Source of the DNA: Psychrobacter sp. UBA3962
GTDB lineage: Bacteria; Pseudomonadota; Gammaproteobacteria; Pseudomonadales; Moraxellaceae
Length of the DNA: 64,000 nucleotides
Direction of reading: 5' to 3'
NCBI RefSeq assembly: GCF_002385225.1
Contig: NZ_DGDC01000003.1
Location: 1 to 64,000, forward strand
Shown piece after piece: positions 62,271 through 64,000 of this stretch. The notes under the pieces are model-generated. The model ran no database searches. It was given only the letters and a program-made list of their open reading frames with translations, and was not told the origin of the DNA. Within the stretch, counting starts at the first letter, position 1; every line of letters starts with the position of its first letter. A program made the position numbers and the translations under genes.

Positions 62271-64000
62271 ATGACAGAATTTCAATTAGCTTGGATGTTG
62301 CCGGCATTAATTGCGACCCCGTTCATCGCGGGTACGCTGTGCTGGTTAGTAGAGAAAATTAATAATCGTCTGCCACGCTGGATCGCCTTGATCGGTATGA
62401 TCATCACCTTTGGCCTAACGCTAGTCTTATGGCGTGAAGGTGCGTTCGCGGGTATGAGTGAGCAAGTGCTGGCGCCTACTGCTAAGCTACCTTGGTTTGC
62501 TGAATTTAGTGTGCCTTGGATTGAGTCCTTTGGCATCAGCTTCCACTTAGCTTTAGATGGTATGTCACTGTTAATGGTCTCGCTAACTGCCTTCTTAGGT
62601 ATTATGGCGGTGGGCTGTTCTTGGGGTGAGATTCAGCGTCGTGTTGGTTTCTTCCATCTTAACTTGCTATGGAGTTTGGGTGGGGTAATCGGGGTTTTCT
62701 TAGCCATCGACTTATTCTTATTCTTCTTCTTCTGGGAGATGATGTTAGTTCCCATCTATTTCCTAATTGCCATCTGGGGTCATAACGCCACCAATGGTAA
62801 GACCAAAGAGTACGCGGCGACTAAGTTCTTCATTTACACTCAGGCTTCAGGTCTGATTATGCTGATCGGTATTTTATTACTGGTCATCATGAATTACCGT
62901 ACTTCAGGTATCTTTAGCTTCAACTATAATGATTTATTAGGCATACAGTTGGGCGGTTGGGAATACCCAATCATGCTGTGCTTCTTCATTGGTTTTGCGG
63001 TTAAGTTACCTATCATGCCATTTCATGGCTGGTTACCGGATGCCCACGCTCAAGCACCCACTGCAGGTTCGGTTGACTTGGCAGGTATCTTAATTAAAAC
63101 CGCTGCCTATGGTTTGATTCGTTTCGTACTGCCTTTATTCCCAGCAGCCTCACAAGAGTTTGCCCCAATTGCCATTACTTTAGGAGCCATTGGTATCTTC
63201 TATGGTGCTTGGTTGGCGTTTATGCAAACTGACATTAAGCGTCTATTGGCGTATACCAGTATTTCGCACATGGGTTTTGTGGTGTTGGCCATTTATGCCG
63301 GTACTCTAATCAGTCTGCAAGGTCTTATGGTTCAGATGTTGGCTCACGGTTTATCGTCAGCAGCGCTGTTCATTATGGCCGGTCAATTGTACGAGCGCAT
63401 GCATACTCGTGAATTACCATTAATGGGTGGCATGTGGGGTCAATTCCGCTACTACGCTCCGTTATTAATGTTCTTCTGTGCAGCTTTATTAGGTATCCCT
63501 GGTACCGGTAACTTTATTGGTGAAATCTTAATCCTATTAGGCTCTTTTGAAAAATACCCAGTATTTGTAGTGATCGCTACTTTCAGCTTGGTATGGGCAG
63601 GATTGTATTCATTAATTATTATTTACCGTGCTTTATTTGGTGAAGAGACTGTGCCTAAGTATGCAGCGGCAACAGTAGCTACTAACAGCGTTAATTCTGC
63701 TGAATTAGAAAAAGCTACAGTACAGCCTGCTAATACTACTTTAGCCGTTAATGAAAATAACACGACACATATGATCAATCACAGCTATGAAGGTGAAGAA
63801 TCACACGATAAGCCTATTAATCTACATGATTTGAATAAGCGCGAATTGACGTTATTGCTGATCTTAGCCATTGGGTTGGTATGGTTAGGCTTATATCCAC
63901 AAACCGTGCTAGATACGTCAAGCCATGCAATGCAGTGGATTAATAATGCTTATACTTATCACGAAGTTGTTAATTTTGAAGCTGTAGAGTCAATACAGTC
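62271..64000 (+). CDS. nuoM: NADH-quinone oxidoreductase subunit M (runs off the window)
   Basis: Second antiporter-like subunit. About 576 codons are visible without a stop, already longer than E. coli NuoM (509). It contains FHGWLPDAHAQAPTAGSV and AFMQTDIKRLLAYTSISHMGFV. Between late helices (residues about 462-520) there is a hydrophilic, Asn/Thr/Glu-rich insertion, followed by another helix (LTLLLILAIGLVWLGLYP) and a polar tail. The 3' end lies beyond 64000. Confidence 0.94.
   Translation, partial: MTEFQLAWMLPALIATPFIAGTLCWLVEKINNRLPRWIALIGMIITFGLTLVLWREGAFAGMSEQVLAPTAKLPWFAEFSVPWIESFGISFHLALDGMSLLMVSLTAFLGIMAVGCSWGEIQRRVGFFHLNLLWSLGGVIGVFLAIDLFLFFFFWEMMLVPIYFLIAIWGHNATNGKTKEYAATKFFIYTQASGLIMLIGILLLVIMNYRTSGIFSFNYNDLLGIQLGGWEYPIMLCFFIGFAVKLPIMPFHGWLPDAHAQAPTAGSVDLAGILIKTAAYGLIRFVLPLFPAASQEFAPIAITLGAIGIFYGAWLAFMQTDIKRLLAYTSISHMGFVVLAIYAGTLISLQGLMVQMLAHGLSSAALFIMAGQLYERMHTRELPLMGGMWGQFRYYAPLLMFFCAALLGIPGTGNFIGEILILLGSFEKYPVFVVIATFSLVWAGLYSLIIIYRALFGEETVPKYAAATVATNSVNSAELEKATVQPANTTLAVNENNTTHMINHSYEGEESHDKPINLHDLNKRELTLLLILAIGLVWLGLYPQTVLDTSSHAMQWINNAYTYHEVVNFEAVESIQ

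Noticed and set aside
1..64000. Insertion sequences, prophage genes, CRISPR arrays and tRNA or rRNA genes
   Set aside because: None of their hallmarks (transposase or integrase motifs, regularly spaced repeats, tRNA-like arms with CCA context) was found on reading the gene products and gaps.

Overview
The window looks like chromosomal DNA of a gammaproteobacterium of the family Moraxellaceae, most likely a Psychrobacter or close relative. This is an inference from gene content (fused nuoCD inside a full nuo operon, YcgL, MetZ, RecR-RNase D order, carboxynorspermidine genes) and from the moderate, slightly AT-rich composition. No database search was possible. No rRNA, tRNA, insertion sequence, prophage or CRISPR array was seen. 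Almost everything is core metabolism.

Layout. 1-5.9 kb (+): ComEC-like DNA uptake channel, an S49 peptidase, an alpha/beta hydrolase and a CPBP membrane protease. 6-11.5 kb (-): DusA, an MHS-type MFS transporter, a phospholipase-D-type lipoprotein and a hydroxyacid dehydrogenase. 11.7-15.6 kb (+): MetZ, YbaB, RecR, RNase D. 15.6-25 kb (-): a small lipase and a glycine-cleavage locus (gcvT, gcvH, gcvP). The locus is interrupted by an exported protein of unknown function, two tandem nitroreductases and an AT-rich orphan gene. It is headed by a two-aptamer glycine riboswitch whose aptamers are about 115 nt apart. 25.4-29.7 kb (+): YcgL, a membrane protein, a MoxR ATPase with a VWA protein, and a lipoprotein resembling the septum-formation domain. 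29.9-32.8 kb (+): the carboxynorspermidine decarboxylase and dehydrogenase pair, each behind an inverted-repeat-rich leader. 33-38 kb: a DUF302 lipoprotein (+) and an ABC importer (-) with two tandem substrate-binding lipoproteins. 38.2-40.3 kb (-): MetG. 40.6-47.8 kb (+): AtoE-type fatty-acid transporter, 3-oxoacid CoA-transferase subunits, MgtE, Mrp/ApbC and a DUF2804 protein. 48.0-64 kb (+): dCTP deaminase, then nuoA-nuoM, cut by the window edge inside nuoM.

How the genes work together. The gcv genes degrade glycine under a glycine-sensing RNA. The nspC/dehydrogenase pair makes norspermidine or spermidine by the carboxy-polyamine route. AtoE plus ScoAB import and activate short-chain acids. 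The nuo operon encodes respiratory complex I.

Most of the unexplained material is regulatory or architectural. It comprises structured leaders ahead of nuoA, nspC and the carboxynorspermidine dehydrogenase, a nested inverted repeat between scoB and mgtE, hydrophilic extensions on several complex I subunits, and the MoxR-VWA cluster. I saw no clear-cut new defence or mobile system.
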